Below are positions 1 through 13,980 of a stretch of DNA of 64,000 nt, piece after piece. The DNA is taken from assembly GCF_963662255.1 (NCBI RefSeq), contig NC_085046.1, forward strand, positions 141,685,762 through 141,749,761, in the 5' to 3' direction. How positions within the stretch are numbered: the first letter of the stretch is position 1; each line of letters begins with the position of its first letter. The position numbers were made by a program, and so were the translations under genes. Below the pieces are notes generated by a model. That model was not told the origin of the DNA. It was given only the letters and a program-made list of their open reading frames with translations, and did not search any database. This DNA comes from Cinclus cinclus. Its lineage: Eukaryota > Chordata > Aves > Passeriformes > Cinclidae.

Positions 1-3000
1 ATATGTAAACTGAGCCTCTCCCTAGAGAAATGCCAAGTGTCTGGCAGGTGCTGGAGAGAAGCTAATGGTAGTTTATAACCTGGTAATATCCAAAATGAAA
101 GTGAAGACTGCCATAGAAGGTAGCCTTCTATATGAGATGGCACATGGGTGAAAGATCACTGTGTTTAAAGCAAACCAGCAGTAATGTCAGCAAAAGGAAG
201 AGCAGGTGTCATAAAAATGAAAAATGCCACAGTAAAAGGCAAGCTTGAGATGAGGTAAAGCACATTCTGCTGGCCAGTAAAAAAAAAAGCAACCCTTACT
301 GGGGACATAAATGAAATAGAAAAGGTTGTCCAAAATCTCCTGTACTTAAAAAGCCACGTGAAATCCCAAATAGATCTGGAAATTGCTGGACAAATATGTT
401 CACTACTTGTGAAAAAAATGGCATGAAGATGGAAAATAGTCATCCCATTTCTGTGTGATGTAGGTATAGACCTTCATCCCAAATAAGTTGAAAAGTTGGA
501 TGGAATTACTGAAGCAGCAATTGCCCTGCACAGATATGCTTGGAGGGCAGTTAATTTGGTGTCTGAGGTTCACTGAGATGGATCTAGCTGAAAGGAGGCT
601 TGTGTGTTGCACACAGCTGAAAGTCCAGCTAGTATTTCCTACCTAGTTCTTCTAACTAAGAGTCAGAAACTTCCTCATTTTAGAAATGTTCATTCTCTAA
701 TGTTAATGAACATGCTACATGAAACAAAGACCATTTCTCTTGCCAGTGACTTCAAAGGACTTAGATCAAGTGTTGAGTGAAAATATACTTATGGCAAAAA
801 ATGATTGAAATTCAATGCCAATGCTGCTCCAAAAGCTATTTTTTGTGCTCCTCCTCCTAAATTTTACCATTTTGGTTGCACTTTATCAAAGCCCTTGGGG
901 TATCTATAGTATAGTTTTTATCATGCTTGTTCTGACATTACATTAAAATGAACAGTGCTGTATGAAACTATCAGGAAGGCATGCAAGTGCTGCAGCCTTG
1001 CTTATGCAAAATATTTTTGATGTCTGAAAGTGCAGTACTTTACTGTTTGATTTGGCTTTCCTTAATAGGAATGTTAGGAAAGCCAGTATTTTAATACTGT
1101 ATATTGTTATGAGAGTAAAAAAAAAAAATAATTATTATGCTGAAGATTTTTTTCCAAAGAGATAACATCCCATAGTGCTGACAGGCTTTTTTTTCTAATG
1201 ATATATGAATTGGAGCTAACAGGGGAGACAATAACTGCAGGCCTTTTGATTAATCTATTTTCTTTGGTCGTCTCTTTAAAATGATAGATTGGTCCATGAG
1301 GACAGTTTGCCATAGATATTTGCAATAGAAGTGTGAGGTCCAAACAAAATAAGGAACCAAGGTTTGTTTAATATATTGTAGACATCTGGTCTATTTTCAC
1401 TAGGAAATTAGCACAGAGTTATCATCTAATTATTGTCACATGTGAAAAGATGAAAAAAGAGTCCAGGTGTATCTGATGACACAGGGCTAGGAAAAAAAAA
1501 AAAAAGATTCCTGTAGCATAGCTTAAAAGAAGAATGTATGTTAGCTCTACAGTGTAACTTCAGTGATTCAAATCTACCAGATGAAATAAAAGAAAATAAG
1601 CAAAGGAGAAAAATATCCCTTTCAAGTCATGATATGCTTATGATAAGTCTTTCATAACATCTCAGTTGCATTACTTTTGTCTGTTTAGAGTCAATGAGTT
1701 GCCTCATTTTTAAAAAGTAAAGACAAGCTATAGAACAAATTGTACTGGATATACAAAATCTGTAAAATCTGTTCCTGTGATGGTGGTAAAGTTAAACCAG
1801 ACTCTACTCAGAACCAAATATTATCATTTCCATGTCTAACGCAGACCTGCCAAATGGTGTTCTGCAAAATGATACAATTCATAAAGCCTCTTTGCTAAAT
1901 AGCAATATATCAAATATTGTGAAATGCCTTTAAAAAATACTGTAGAAGTCAGGGCAATATTGATGAGCGCGGTTCATAGAATGAACTCAACAATTTGTTG
2001 AAATGTCATGTGCCTCCACCCTTCTCCAAAAGGACAGCCTCCAGCATATAACACTATGTAAGGTGTATTTACTTCCGTGCACTGTGGTCTTAGCAAACTT
2101 GCAAACTGTGGGGAGAGTGGAAACGAGGCACTGATCTGGGGCAACACGAAACAAAAACGCAGCTGATGGTTGAGGTGTGCTACACAAACAAGTCAGATAG
2201 AGGGGTGCACCCTTAACAGAGGATTTTTGATTGCTTATTGCAAAATGGATGAAGACAACTCTTCTGTGATGGCAGGAGTGGATTATCACTCATCCAGTAG
2301 CTTTATTTTAGCAGGCCAGAGATGCTGAGGCGGTATTAATAGAGGGCCAAAAAATTTAAGACCCTGAAGGTGAGTTAGCTAAGGACTTACTGAACTAAAT
2401 CACCAAGGCAGAGATCCATCTCTCTTATGTTAAATGTCTGGGTGTTTATGTTGGAAGACTTCCTGTAAAAAGGAGAAATAGACACCTCCTGAGACAAGTT
2501 CTGTTGATCAGTGTCTCTCATCCTTGGCTACCCAGGAAACATCTGAACTAAGCACTTTAAACATATAAAAGCTTAATCTGGTCTGGCGAGTTTGACTCTC
2601 CATTTTTTGTGACCCATTTGACACTCACAGTAGTGAAAGATTGTAAGGAAATTACTACTTCCCTTTTCTTTTTTTTCCCTTTTTTTTTTTGCATGGTGTA
2701 AATAAGGTGTATGATATTTACTACTAGACTCAAATCCACTCTGTCATTTGCTGTAGCAAATCTCTTCAGAAGGAAGAAAAAACATGAGACATCACATTAC
2801 TTCCATTTAAACCATTAACAAATTGTGTTGATCAACTTCAACATCCATTTTTAGGTAAATATATTAATTGGCTATAAAAGATAGCCTATGCCAGTGGCAG
2901 CGCATTGTATGATCTATTCTGCTAGGAAAATATAAATTTACACTGAATCTTTAGTCTGAGGAAGCACTTTTATGGCCCACTTTGGACCCTGACACAGAGG

Positions 3001-6000
3001 GGCTGATAAAAGTAAATCTCCTTTTTACTGCTTTGGAGCTACAGACCTGGGTGGAGAAAAGGATATAACCACAGCAGAAAACTGTATCTAAGGCAGATTT
3101 TGCTTATAGCAGGACAGTTTATTTCTGGCTTGTTTTCTTTTATTTCTTAAGCCTTTATTTTTTTACACTTTTTTTTTTTTCTGATTTACTTTCAAGTGTG
3201 TTGGAGCACTGAGATGACAGAAAACCACACACACCACCATGAAACGGAGGTGTTTAAGTAGTGACATCCTCAGCACTTCTCTATTGTTTTCTGGAAGTTA
3301 ATGTGGCTATTCTGAGTCATCTAGGCTTTCTTCAGAGGGTAGCGAGGCAATGTCTATAGTACTGGAGAGAAGTAGTAGTGCTGTAGAAAAATTCCAGGGG
3401 AAAAATCATCCCACATGTTTTTGGTGCCCTTTCTGAGAGCTTTGCTAAAAAATCCCTAAAGAGGAGGCAACAAAAGAGCCTGACTTGCTAGCTCTTTCTT
3501 TTTGAATGAAATCTGTCTTCCTATAACAGAGATAGAAAATGAAAAAAATCCAGGTTGTTAGAAGAAATGGAAAAAAAAGAAAAGATATGGCAGCAGTATA
3601 ATTCTGCCTGAAGGTAAGATACGTGTTGCAATGTGCACTGAATTTTTCACTGAATTAATTTGCATTAATATTGTACAGGGAAATGTGTATGTGCTGTGCC
3701 TTTAAATGTAGATGCTTCCCAGAATGTTATTTGCATGCTCACAAATTATGTATTCCTCTTGTACCATGTATTGGAAAACAAAAATAAATGCAGTTGCTAC
3801 AAGGGGGGAGGGTCTTTCTATTCTTTAATTAAAAATTGAATAGAAGTGTTCTTTGATGATGTCAATCTCAACTTCATTAATGACCAGATCATACCCTAAT
3901 CCAGTATCTTTGGCAGACTAGGACATATTGACTAATTAAACAAAAACAGTCAGTATTGATATATGAGAACAATCATGCAACTCTAATTAAAGTTGTAACA
4001 AATTGGTTTTTAGTCCTTTCAGGCATTCAGAAGCAACCCAAATTGCACTTATTTTGCAAAAATCCAATTTTAGTTTGTCTTATTGAAGGAAGCCAAAAAC
4101 TGAACTCTTTTACACCTACATATGCACTGACATACTCTATGAAATCTGTTTTGACAGTTTCCTATAATATTTAGCCAGCAATGACAGGCAAGCTAAAGAA
4201 TCAATAACTAAAGCTTTGGTGCATGTTGCAATCAAGAGCAATTATTTACATGTCATGTTGAGTCGTTTGGATGGTGAATTATTGTTCAGACCCATCATTT
4301 AACCAGACAGCTATATATATGAGCTTTCAATTGGCTCCCTGGTCCCTTGGGATTTCAGTTGAATTATTCTGATGTGAATATTCATGAGATTTGACGATGG
4401 TGTTTATCACTTCATTATGGCAAAGATTTAAGAGTTGTTCTACAGTTCCTGGAAGGGAGTAGCCATGACATTTGGGAAAAAAATAGCTATGGTTACACCA
4501 CCTGAACAGTTCATATGTGCAGAAACTGCAGCTGCTAAGACAGCTCCATGCATCTGTGCACAGTGGGGTAATGGGATTTATATGGAAAAAGCAATGCTTT
4601 GTACTAGGTCCAAAAGCCAATGGTTGTAGGGAATCCCACAGACTAGCAGGTCTGCCTGTTGGGCACCCACCTAGGGTTAGTCACACAATGTATGATTTCA
4701 AAGCTGTGCCTTGCAGGCTGGGCTGATGGAATGCAGACCCCTGAGGTTGACTCTGATGTCCCAGATGCTCAGTGCTATCAGCTCTCACTCAGCTGCCCTT
4801 CTCACTTGATGGCACTTTTCAACATAAAGTACCTCAAACAGAGCAAATAAAATCTGAGACATGGAAAATCTCCAGGTACCTTTGAAATAGCGGTATGTCT
4901 AGTTTTACGGAACATAAAATGGTCAAAGTAATTCTTGTCCCATTTATCTAACCCACAGCTATAGTCTCCTTAATGATAGAGTGCAGAAAACTTTGATCAT
5001 GGAATTCAACAAGTCCCAGTGATATTATTTGTGCTCTTTTTCATAAATGCAGCTGTTCTTTTACAGGCGTCCCATGAGACACAGAGATGATATGTTCCAA
5101 GAATGGAAGAACTGAGTGCTCTTCTGTGATTTAAACTGGATTAAAGTCTGAAGTTCTGTGCTGATAAATATTTGCATTATTATATAGAGACTATATACTG
5201 TAGAAGTTGCATGATAGCACAAAAGTGGAATGTGACTGTTACTGGTAAAAATTTGATTTTTGCATTGGCTACAATAAGAGGTTCAAGAGCATCTTTGAAG
5301 TTTAGAAACTCACATCTCAAGTGGTGTTTTGCTTTTGCCAGATTACTGACTAACAGTGAAATATAGATTTACTTACCTATGAAAAACTGTGCCTGTATTA
5401 GCTTCAAAGTTGTCAGGGGTTCACAGAAAAACTTTTGTAATATTGATGATATTGACTGACACATGCACTGTGCTGGTGTCGAACTGGCTTAAAAGTTTGA
5501 GGTGTCTCACTCTGAGTTTCCCAGACATGAGGATTTCAGTCTCATCAGCAATTTTGAAAAATCTTGGATAGATGTATTTCTAATTGTGGTACTAATACCT
5601 TGCTAGTACATTAAATTCTTTAAAATAGGAAAAGACAATATTATCCGATCAACAGGAATAAATTTCTGGAGGTGGGAGTTAACACTGCTGCTATATCTGG
5701 CTTCAATGCCACATCAACCAGGTCATATCAGTCCAAACCTTTCTTAGCATCTCTCCCTTCCTTTTCTGAATGAAATCTTAATGAACATTATAAAAAAATA
5801 AAAAAAAAGAAGCAAAACAAAGCCAAAAAGAAAACAAACCCACACACAAAAAAACAAAACCCAAAACCCACCACCAACAGACAAGTTGTCTCACAAAGGC
5901 AGATAAAGGTGTCTGTAAACAGCACAGTGTTTCAAGGAGCAATGTTTTCTTCATGCTCCTTAAATCAGAAAAAAAGACACCAAGGGCCCTTCCTTATAGT

Positions 6001-6928
6001 CAGTAAGATACAGGATTCAGTTGTCCACAAACTAGAACATCAGGAAAATCAAGGGCAGTGCCTGTGGAGCCTTCCCAATTGAAAGCCTATTAATAATAAA
6101 AAAAGATTATTCACTGCTATCAAATATAATTACAGGCATCAAACACCCTGGAGCTGAAAGACCATTTATTTAACATACAGAATAAGCAGATGTAGTTGTG
6201 TGATGCGCCTCTCTGCAGCATCTTAACACAGGTGGCAAAATAAACTACATTACTAGAGCTATAATAGTTATTACATACAGGGATTTTATGTGGCACAGTA
6301 TGCTCAGGAAAAAAAAAGACCACCTTACTTTTGTGTAATTTTAATGCATTTCAATGAGTATTTTATCTATCCATCCAGACATTTTATGTCTGTAGCTTCA
6401 GGTCCAGGGACTGAACTATTCTGCAAGCCATTTTTAATGATTCTTTGTGTACTGACTGAGTGAATCACACTAGCACCTGGACTGTGATTTGTGTTTCTTA
6501 ATCTGGAAGTTAAGTTCCAGCTACACCCCAGTGCCCGGGTCCAAACACAGTGACCAATGGATTTAACTGAAAGATTACTACTGGCAGGTTTGAGGCAGAT
6601 CTTTTGTATTGGAGGAGTATCTCCACAGCTAAACTACAATACCAACAAAGATGGAAAACACATGGTTGGCTGGGTGTGTCTATTTCTGTCATATACTTTA
6701 TCTGACTGGTTCAATCGTAGGACTTGGCATCCTCACCACCTACACTAAACACACATTACTTCATTTTGACTAAACCGGCTCCTTCCCTCCAGAAGAAATC
6801 TTGTGTGTAGTGAAAAGTTCAATCCCAGCACTATTCTTCAGGTGTGAGGAGGATGAGAATTGGTAAGATGTGACCTCTTTCAATTCACAAATACCTCCAA
6901 TCCCCTTTTACAAGGGGCAAGCATATAG

Positions 6929-6933
<5 letters not shown>
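1..6933. other. Non-coding AT-rich unique sequence
   Basis: No coding region, RNA gene or known transposon could be supported here. Open frames are all 100 codons or fewer, many are antisense to each other, and none shows a familiar domain. The stretch holds homopolymer runs: A at about 1117-1128 and 1491-1505, a pyrimidine-rich run at about 2660-2691, and T at about 3169-3181. Octamer-like ATTTGCAT sites lie at 3658-3665, 3729-3736 and 5170-5177. It reads as intergenic or intronic bird DNA. Confidence 0.6.
5788..5878. repeat. A-rich low-complexity block
   Basis: About 90 bases are made almost wholly of A with scattered C and G (AAAAC, CCAAAA, CACACA words). It is low-complexity sequence and not a simple tandem array. 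It could be the decayed A-rich tail of an old retroposed sequence, but no target duplication or upstream body was recognised, so that remains a guess. Confidence 0.6.

Positions 6934-7006
<73 letters not shown>
6934..7006. repeat. (AT)n dinucleotide microsatellite, about 36 units
   Basis: The tract is an uninterrupted alternation of T and A for about 73 bases, flanked by TA-rich variants (TATAGTATAT before, GTATAGGTATA after). A pure run of this length is expected to be highly length-variable and prone to cruciform formation and assembly error. An open frame running through it would encode alternating Ile-Tyr, which is a by-product of the repeat and not a gene. Confidence 0.97.
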
Positions 7007-7010
<4 letters not shown>

Positions 7011-7462
7011 AGGTATATCTATTTCTTGCCCCACTTATGCCACCTTTTGGCCCATTCTTGCCTTGAGGATGTGTTCAGAACCAAAGCATGCTCATAATGT
7101 GCCCTGGCCTTGGGGGCAGGCAAGGGAAGGACAGATTCAGATGAAAGTCCCTGGGATCCCCTTGGTGAGGCATAAGTTACCCAGGCATCGTTAAACTGCC
7201 AGGCTTCTTTCCTGTTCTTCTGCTCTCATTGTCACTGCTCTCCAAGATAAAGATACACAAAAAGCTTGACAAACAGCACAGAAAGGCAGAAAACACATGT
7301 GACAGCTTAATGGCTTTGAGAAAAAACATGCCAATGTTTATATTTGCAGAAGCAAGGCAGCACATTTTTAAGCGATAAAATGGGCTTCATTTGTTAGGGT
7401 ATTTGATTAAGGGTCTCACACAATTTGTAAACTCACAAAATTTTCATCAGGCACTGAAAAAT

Positions 7463-7558
7463 ATTACTATTACTATTACTATTACTATTACTATTACTAT
7501 TGCTATTGCTATTGCTATTGCTATTGCTATAGCTATTGCTATTGCTATTGCTATTGCT
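7463..7558. repeat. Compound hexanucleotide array ATTACT(6)-ATTGCT(10)
   Basis: Six exact ATTACT units (7463-7498) are followed directly by ten units of ATTGCT (7499-7558), one of which is ATAGCT (7529-7534). The two blocks differ by one A-to-G change at unit position 4, and the change is fixed for the whole second block. That pattern suggests one variant unit expanded after arising in the parent array. The period of six keeps an open frame reading Ile-Thr then Ile-Ala, but there is no other sign of coding. Confidence 0.97.
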
Positions 7559-10500
7559 ATTATGCATTTGTACTGCAGTCAGTCCCAAGATTTCCAGACA
7601 AGAAGTGACAGCTACACAAGAAGTAAAAAGAATAAATTAAAACAACTTTAATAGCAAATGTCTGAATGTCTTAGTCACAAATAGCTTAAAATCAAGGTAA
7701 TTCCCTACATTTCTCCTGCCAATTGCCACCCATATGCACATATCTTAATATATATATTAAAATATATATGTCAAAGCTCCACCATTAGTGAGAGTGACAG
7801 TAGAACCTTTTTTCAGGATTAGATATATGTCTTAATTATCCTGTTTCCTTGAAATAAATGTGTATTGTTATAATCATTGAATACTTCCAAAGCTAAACCT
7901 TCTATGTTAACTGAAGGGTAAATGTGGGACACACATGATACATGATATCTAGCTATTCATTTTGTATGAACTTGATGAAATGTTGCAGAAAACCTTTATC
8001 AGTTCCTTCAGAAATTTTAGGTATTAAAAATCATAAAAGCTAAAATAAAATCTGACTTTTTTGGAAAAGACCTCGTGTAACAATATCAACATTGGTTTTT
8101 CATTTTGACTAAAACAGTTAATTTTACCCAACACCTCTTTGCATCAGTTGGCAGAAGTCCTTGTGGTGTGGGATTTTTTCTCATCAGTTTTAATTTTTCT
8201 GCTTCCTATAGTTTTAGGAACTGCAGTATGCAGGGATGATGCAATGACTATGGCAACTCCACCAGTATAAGCACAGAATAGTACTGGGTGTTGAAAAAGA
8301 AAAGATTTTTAGGGACCTAAAAAGGCTGAAGGCACTGCTAAGAATTGAGGCTAAAGGCATTCCATACATGTTGTAAAACAGCAGCTAAAAGTTTGGCCTT
8401 CACCAACAGAACTGATAGGAGCCCAAAGCAAGGTGGAAGAAATGGCAAATAAATAATCAGAATTTTTAGGTTGTGATATTCTCCAAGAATTTTAAGTCCA
8501 GTGAACAGATTAGGAGATTCCATTTCCTCAGGATTTTAGATATGTTTGTCCTGAGTTTAAGGTGAGTAATTGTATGAATAAACATCTAGATCCTTCAAGG
8601 GCAATAAAATCTAAAAATCCAGGCCCTTTGCTGACAACAATGCTACTGACTGCAGCAGGCTCACTCTTACTTACATAGGTGGAGGATATGGGACAAATTT
8701 AGGGTAACTTTTGAATTAAGATATATTAAGTCAACAATCAAAATGGCCAGAGAAAAGGAGAGAAAGAAGTAAACACGAAGAAGTTCCTGCAGGAGACCAA
8801 AGAAAGAATTCAGCATCAGAAACAGGGGACTGGGTGAGGCAATTACCACATGGTTAAAATATTAGGAACAGGACCAAGCTTTGTAATCCCACCTACCATG
8901 ATGGACTACATTCCTGGTCCTGCTTTCCTTCTTCATCTCCACTTTGAATTATTTATTCTACATTCAAGAAAAGACTGATAAAGTCCAAGTCAGATTAATC
9001 TCAAACACACACAGATATTCCTCAACATCAGGCAGAATTTTTCAATACAGAGTGAGCTTCCCACCTCAAAGTTGTGCCATTATATCAGTGAAGGAAACAA
9101 TGCAGATGAGAGAGTCTAAGTTGCATCTCTTTCACAAAGTGTGAAAGGCAGGAGAAAATTAAAACAAGTAAGGTGGGTGTTTGTCTAAAGATATGTGTAA
9201 GAGTTGAACAGACTGAGTAAATTTAGAGATGAACTCCTAACCTATAACACAGACAACATCAAGACCTCCCAAAAAGATATTAGAACAGTGAAGGAAAATC
9301 AGAGGTAAGCTGGGGCTGTGACAGAGTGGCAAGAATAGAAGGAACTGCTGTAGGAAGTCACTGCAGGGGCTGCACCCTGTGTGAAAGGAGCCTGTGGGAG
9401 TTGATGGATTGCTACTTCATAGCCCCTGAAAAAGAGGAAATCTGGAGTCTAGGATCAGAAAAAAAAATTGAACTGAATCTCCATGCCTGTGATAGGTACA
9501 TATGTGGAATAATGAGACCAAGAAAGGGCCATATCCAGTATTAGCTGTATCAGGTAGTACAGAAAGAACAAGGTCTTGGCTTCCAAGGAATCAACATTAA
9601 AAAAAATAGTAATACAATATAGTTATTACAAAACAGAAATTAAAAGCCCAAGAGAATTATCTCTTTTAGATAATGTGTCTGTTTTCTGGTGAATTCTTTA
9701 GAAAGATTTGTTCAATTAGCAGTAAGAAATAAATATTCAAGGAGACAACAAAATGTGTTCTTAGTGAATTAGTCTGATTAATTTCATTTACAATCTGTTT
9801 CTTTTAGTTCATGCTTTCAAAAAATTGCATTTTTGATTAAGAATTGTGCTCTGCTGTTGAATGTGGAAAAGGGGGTCTAATAGAAACAACCCATAATCTG
9901 CAGGTTTATGCAAATATATTGGTTGCACATGTACACACATATTGTTCATTGTTAATTCACTGAGGCTGTTGGTTTTACTCTGTGAATAAGAGTCCCTGAA
10001 ATAATCTTGTAGCTGCTGAGACTCAGAATAAAATGGTTGTTGTCCCAGGAGACAATTTTTTCAGAAACATGACCACGAAATACGTAAGAAATAAGGCAGT
10101 ATGATTTGTTTGGGGTATGTATATATGTATATAGAGCACAGTCCAGCCACCAACAGTTTAAGAAAAATTCTTACAAACTTCGTTGACTTAGAGTCTTTAA
10201 GAAAACAATTTTAATTGATATCACTTGATACTGAAACTTTTTGACCAATGGAAGTATTGTCTGTGCTGTGCACAGCCCAGAGCTCTCACCCAGACACTCC
10301 CAGGCTGCTCCAGCTGGGAGCAGAGTCATGTGCAGGCACAAGGCTCAGGGTTTGTGAGCTCACAGTAAAGGTAAGATCAGCTGTTCTGCTTGGCATTTAC
10401 TCTGGATGATTCCTGGGAAATCTGCCAGATTTATGCTTAGACAGCACAGGCTTTTCCATGGAGACTGTGGGGAAAAAAACCAGTCCTTTCTGGGTAAAAC

Positions 10501-13500
10501 ATGGGCAAACCCTCCAGGGAATCCTGAGAAGGAAAACTCAGAGATTTTGCATCATCTTCCTTACAGCAGAGGTGGTTCAAGGCTCATTCTGTATTACAGT
10601 TAGAAAAAAAAGTAGCTGTGTTTTTTGTTGTTTTTTTTTTTTTTAATAATACTTTCAGGTTTTTTTTTTTAACAATACTTTCAGTTTTTATGAACATGTG
10701 CCTCCAATGAAAAGTTTGAAGTAAATCTATTTGCTCTAGAGAATCCCTGAAAATCGCTCAGGAGTAGTAGTGCTAGGAAGACTTGCCAGGAGAATAAAGA
10801 GCCTGGATTAGCTAATGGTGTATGATTGTACCAGGAGCTCACAACGGGCTCTGCTTCCCAGATTGGGAGATAACAGATGTGCTGTGTGCCCCTTCCAGCC
10901 TACAGCATTCCCTTCCCATGGGAACCAAGTTTTGGAAGGGTGACGATAAGTTTGTAAATATCGGTGTCTCATCACAACACAGTCTTGAAAAATGCTTTCT
11001 TTATCCAGGATCTGGAAAGTTTTCCCAACTACTGCTGTGCAGGCAAAACTTCCAGCAGCTACTGGCTCAGGTACCGAGGCCCCACATCGTTGCATGTGTT
11101 CCCAAGCTGGATTTCCTCTTATCTACCCTACACCTTCACAGTGCCTATGTCAAAGCTGCCAGTGTTAACATTCCACATGCACATCCTCACATGCACACCA
11201 GCAAATATCTCTCATGCCTTATTTTCATTAATATTTCTCTAAGTGAAACCTCAGTGCAGCAAACATTCACAGAAACAAAACAGAAGCAGTCATAGACACT
11301 GTCTGAGTGAACTTTCTGATAATAAAGAAAACTTAAACCAGCACTGCTCATCTCATTATTCTTGAATTTATAGGAGTTTTCTTCATACATAGACTGACAA
11401 ATTTGGCCCATAACTCTTCTTCTAGAAGTTCTAGATTAATCCAAAACTCTAAACCAAATTATTTTATCTTCTTTCATTAAATTTTCTAAAGATGTCACTT
11501 TGCAGGACAAGAAAAAATTCTTTGAAAGGGTACTGACTGAAAGGCTAAAATTTACATAAGTACAGCATTATTATCATTATGAATACCTAAAACATACCCC
11601 TCACAAACCTCAAGATGCTTCAAAGAATTAAATTATACTGATTTTTCAGGAAGTGAGAAAAGTCCTGTCACCTATGTGATCTGAAATAATTTTTTTCAAA
11701 TCTCTTAGAAGCATTCAGATGAAAGCATTTTTGCCCTACCACATGCACAAAGAAGAACTCATCTTTTCTATTGATCTTCAACTTTTTTGCCTTGTACTTT
11801 TGAGAGACTCAAGTTAACTGTAGTCATCCCTGATCCCTTTTTCTCATCCTCCCCTCAGAGATGCCATTCCAGCTAAGCTGCTTTGGGTGAGGACATTCAT
11901 GGTGCAGGGTCTGGTGTCGTACTTTCTAGGAACAGGTCAAGCGTAGACATGCTGAAGGTGTTCTGCAACACTCAGTGTCTCATGACATCTGATAGGTAAT
12001 CTTTGACCTCTTAGTTTCCCCCAACTTCTCGTTTTCAGAAGGGTGGCTGGGAACAGATTTCCTTTATGTTTTCATGACTGGATTTTTAAAAAATATATTT
12101 CCTGATGTCTAAATTCTGAATTTAGTTAGATTTTCAATCTAGTATAATGCTGCTAAAAAAGATCAGGCTGAAAGGGCTCACCATCAGGATCATTCTGTGA
12201 ATGAAGGTGGAACAAAACCTGTGACAGAACAGAAGGGTCTGGCTTCTTTAAGTAAATAAATACCTTAAATGCAAAGTTGGAAGCTATCCCTGGTATCACA
12301 CAAACCTATCAGTTAGCTGAGCTGAACACTCTGTGGAACCAACAAACATGTTTAATCAAATTGTAGTTTATGCAAATCATTTTACATAACTTTGAACTTA
12401 ACACTCATTTATTCCTTACCCTGGTTTACAAGGAATTTTCTTTCTCTCCTTAATTATTTGATTTTGTTTGGTTTTATTCCATATCATGGCATGATCTCTG
12501 CTGTAGGAGGGGCAAGTTCCACATCAGACAGCTGTTCCAACCAAAAAAAAAACCTAACCTAGATAAACAAGTCTCTAATCTGGAGGCATATGAAAGTTCT
12601 CCAGACAAGGTCTGCTCCCTGCTTGGGGTTCGTTTGGCTTTCTGGTTCTCATCTATAGAGGCCTGCTTGGGAAAATCAGACAGACTGTGTCTGCTTTGAA
12701 TTTATCAGGCGAACACACACACAGAAAACAAGAGTGTTTAGACTCTGGGCTGCTGGTGAACACTCAGAATTCCCCACTGTCCCAATGACTGTAGAGCTAC
12801 TTGGCACATCTTCAATAAGAAATTACATCAGTGATGCTCTGGAAACTCAATTGAGGCATAGGAATGACAAGAAAATAAGCAAATCCACAGTGAAAACTTT
12901 GGCAAAAATTCTCTATTTCATTTCAAACATAATAGCATTCCTGGTCTCTAATTTCTATTTTATTTTTAGTGACAAATGAATTACTAGCACAACTCCTCAT
13001 AATCTATTTCTTTCCATTCCTCAGACTCTTTTGGGGAGCAGTATAATTTTAGACTGTAAAAATATACGCCATCTGGTTTATATATAATTGAGCCACTCAT
13101 ACTCACATTTTTTGGATGTAAAGCCATGCTTTAGACAGAACTGGAGAAAGGCTGTGAGAAGTTACACATTGTTGAAAGCAAAGCTGACTCCACTGCCTCT
13201 CTAGGCATGACCCCCAGGTGGCCTTGGTTTTGGCTCACCTATAGTGTCACCTTGCAGGAGATGACACAGTCAGAAGGGGCATCCACACTGCCCGTAGCAA
13301 TTACTGTGGTGTTAAAACAGGCACTTAAGGAAGCCCTTTTTTTTGGCTACCAGCCAATGCATAAGATTAAGCATTTGAGCAGAAGTGCTGATTTTATTAT
13401 CCTCGAAGTGCTCCAAAGCAGAGGGGAAGGTAGTACTGTCTTGATTTTTTTTCTGCCTCATCAATTCATGGTCAGTAAATTGGTCAATATGACCAGCAGG

Positions 13501-13980
13501 TCATGAAGTCCAGTATCTGGGATTGGTAAAAATGGTGACATACAGGATGAAATGGGGAATTTGGAAAAGCCATCCATCCAGACTTTTTCTCCTGCCTACT
13601 TCTATTTGCTAAGCTCCATGTGAAGTCCTGCTTGTTTATGGGTGACAGTGCAGCTGTGCCATGTATTGGTTTGGATTTACAGCTCCGGCTCATCATCCCC
13701 CTGAACTGCAGTGGGAGTCATTCACTGAGTGAAGTGATCCCAAAGAAATTTACTTTTACTCAGCAGATACCCAGTGATGTTCCTTGCTGTGCTATTGCCA
13801 GTAACAGAGGACAAAGCTGTGAAGTTTGGGTGTCGTTGCATTGCGATCACAGAGATTACAGCAAGTGAACAAGGCAGGAACAAACAGCACAGTCAAAACA
13901 GTGAGCAAATATGCTGAGTATTAGAAGTTAATGAAATACAGTTGGGTGCCACTGACATTGGGCAAACATAGGCTGAAGGC
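7559..13980. other. Non-coding unique sequence
   Basis: No gene or transposon was recognised. The stretch includes a 16-bp AT palindrome (TTAATATATATATTAA, 7745-7760) and octamer motifs ATGCAAAT at 9908-9915 and 12370-12377. The longest open frame of the window lies at 10822-11295 on the plus strand (157 codons). It overlaps a second plus frame and a minus frame, has no recognisable domain and is rich in Ser, His and Leu, so I treat it as chance. Confidence 0.55.
10631..10684. repeat. Poly(T) with 26-bp duplicated flank
   Basis: A poly(T) run followed by AATAATACTTTCAG is repeated 26 bases later as a second poly(T) run followed by AACAATACTTTCAG (10645-10658 and 10671-10684). The copies differ by one base. 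This looks like a local slippage or tandem duplication anchored on the T run. Confidence 0.8.

Noticed and set aside
6870..7097. 75-codon frame with a long Ile-Tyr alternation
   Set aside because: It is the direct translation of the (AT)n microsatellite, with no supporting coding signal on either side.
7391..7651. 86-codon frame with Ile-Thr then Ile-Ala repeats
   Set aside because: It is created by the hexamer array, whose length is a multiple of three; the flanks do not look coding.
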